From: Saprospiraceae bacterium
GTDB taxonomy: Bacteria > Bacteroidota > Bacteroidia > Chitinophagales > Saprospiraceae
Direction: 5' to 3'
Length of the DNA stretch: 8,044 nucleotides
Assembly (NCBI GenBank): GCA_016787375.1
Contig: JAEUUM010000334.1
Location: 1 to 8,044 of the forward strand
Shown here: positions 7,319 through 8,044 of the stretch, in pieces
Layout of the letters: each line of letters opens with the position of its first letter
How positions within the stretch are numbered: position 1 is the first letter of the stretch
Made by a program: the position numbers and the translations under genes
Notes under the pieces: model-generated
Told to the model about the DNA's origin: nothing
Seen by the model: only the letters and a program-made list of their open reading frames with translations
Database searches by the model: none

Positions 7319-7635
7319 ATTAATTTCGCATTTTGAGCAAAATTAACTCCGTTTATTTTATCGTTTCCTGATATCCCACCCAGAAAACCAATCAATTCGC
7401 AAGATTCTGTATAAATCTCTGTTGCACCATCAGCAATACAAGGACCTTGATCAAATGCGAATACAATTATGTTTTGAAAAACATACTGATTGATGGTTGC
7501 CCCACTCGCGCAAGCATTATTTTTTAGTTCAATTATTTTGTTTTGGATACAAATTGAATCACCATAAATCATTTCATCCTTTTTGCAGCTTAAGAATGAA
7601 ATAATAATTAATGTAAAAAATAAAGTCTTTTTCAT
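7297..7635 (-). CDS. Small DUF6970-like lipoprotein
   Basis: The product is 112 residues. The N-terminus is a lipoprotein signal: MKKTLFFTLIIISFLSC with the lipidated cysteine at residue 17, followed by KKDE. The mature part has four more cysteines (C29, C42, C66, C79), enough for two disulfides. The pattern is CIQNKIIELKNNAC, then INQYVFQNIIVFAF, then a cysteine-containing turn (GPCIADG), then a Gly-rich GFLGGISGND, ending LIKKVW. This resembles the DUF6970 family of Bacteroidota (a beta-rich domain with C..I, a YxYxG-like strand, a Cys/Asp turn, a GG.sG loop and a closing W). No function is established for it. It converges on the receptor gene, with the stop inside the terminator stem. A TATAATTTG at 7643-7651 (minus) sits only seven bases before the ATG and is a weak -7 candidate with no good -33 element. 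Family call is from memory of the pattern. Confidence 0.7.
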   Translation of the reverse strand: MKKTLFFTLIIISFLSCKKDEMIYGDSICIQNKIIELKNNACASGATINQYVFQNIIVFAFDQGPCIADGATEIYTESCELIGFLGGISGNDKINGVNFAQNAKLIKKVWAN

Positions 7636-7693
7636 TTTTAATCAAATTATATAACTTAGTAACGATAGAAATTGACATTTTGTATGCTTAAAT

Positions 7694-7725
7694 AAAAAAA
7701 GGCACCAACAATAAATGTTGATGCC
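7694..7725 (-). terminator. Intrinsic terminator of groEL
   Basis: Read on the minus strand, GGCATCAACA (7725-7716) pairs with TGTTGGTGCC (7710-7701) across the loop TTTAT, a 10-bp stem with one U-G wobble. Seven T follow directly (7700-7694). Stem, small loop and adjacent T-run make a textbook rho-independent terminator. It lies 25 bases downstream of the groEL stop and upstream of the DUF6970-like gene, which is therefore transcribed separately. Confidence 0.9.
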
Positions 7726-7750
7726 TAATATTTAATTATTCAAAGGAAGA

Positions 7751-8044
7751 TTACATCATTCCGCCCATTCCTCCACCTGGAGGCATGTGGCTATGTGCTG
7801 CTTCCGGTTCTTTCTTCTCACTTATTACGCATTCAGTTGTTAATATCATTCCGGCAATTGATGATGCGTTTTCCAGAGCAACTCTTGCAACTTTCATAGG
7901 GTCTATCACACCTGCCTTTTTCAAGTCCTCATACTTTTCTGTTCTGGCATTAAATCCTTGAGGGCCCCTGCTGTTTTTAACTCTATTCATTACAACACTT
8001 CCTTCCAGACCAGCGTTTTCAGCGATAATTCTAAGAGGTGCTTC
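7751..8044 (-). CDS. groEL: 60-kDa chaperonin GroEL, C-terminal 97 residues (5' part outside window)
   Basis: The frame is open from the right edge to a TAA at 7751-7753. It reads EAPLRIIAENAGLEGSVV, then NRVKNSRGPQGFNARTEKYEDL, AGVIDPMKVARVALENASSIAGMILTTECVI. These are the C-terminal equatorial-domain motifs of GroEL; the Asp in VIDPMKV corresponds to the conserved nucleotide-site aspartate (D495 in E. coli). It ends in the Gly/Met-rich tail MPPGGGMGGMM, which projects into the folding chamber, preceded by a linker EKKEPEAAHSH. GroEL works in the cytoplasm as a double seven-membered ring with GroES, folding proteins at the cost of ATP. The start of the gene, and groES, which usually precedes it, would lie beyond the right edge. 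It ends in a clear intrinsic terminator. Identification is certain. Confidence 0.98.
   Translation of the reverse strand, partial: EAPLRIIAENAGLEGSVVMNRVKNSRGPQGFNARTEKYEDLKKAGVIDPMKVARVALENASSIAGMILTTECVISEKKEPEAAHSHMPPGGGMGGMM

Overview
The window is AT-rich and comes from a member of the Bacteroidota. Three things point there: secreted proteins and lipoproteins that start ATGAAAAAA-like and lack Shine-Dalgarno sequences, a promoter of the Bacteroidota type (TTG, 20 bases, CATATTTG), and families typical of the phylum (a carboxypeptidase-regulatory-fused TonB receptor, an OmpA/PorT-type barrel, a TolB-propeller amidohydrolase, small lipocalin-like and DUF6970-like lipoproteins). The GroEL C-terminus at the right edge fits. 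A Saprospiria- or Chitinophaga-like lineage is possible, but the sequence does not fix the genus.

Layout, left to right. Bases 1-567 (-) hold the N-terminal 189 codons of an outer-membrane beta-barrel protein, cut by the window edge. Divergent from it is a small lipocalin-like lipoprotein (660-1097, +). This runs tail-to-tail, only 3 bases apart, into a large periplasmic enzyme (1101-4376, -) that fuses a TolB/PD40 beta-propeller to an amidohydrolase domain. A 136-base divergent intergenic region follows. It carries a good promoter for a two-gene unit on the + strand: a cysteine-rich exported protein resembling the HYC_CC_PP family (4513-4944) and a TonB-dependent receptor (4989-7244). That unit ends in a strong 17-bp hairpin terminator. 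Converging on it is a DUF6970-like lipoprotein (7297-7635, -). A T-tract terminator on the - strand then closes the groEL gene, of which only the last 97 codons are present (7751-8044, -).

Almost everything encoded here except GroEL acts in the envelope. The most interesting unit is the Cys-rich protein plus TonB receptor. Both products carry paired cysteines, and the receptor ends in a His/Asp-rich tail after its last barrel strand. I infer a role in capture or import of a transition metal (copper or zinc are the obvious candidates), but no substrate is proven by the sequence. The propeller-amidohydrolase ends in a CxCx4C tail and has non-canonical residues at two usual metal-ligand positions, so its substrate is unknown. 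I see no CRISPR array, insertion sequence, tRNA, rRNA or phage gene in the window. I see no clearly new defence or mobile system.
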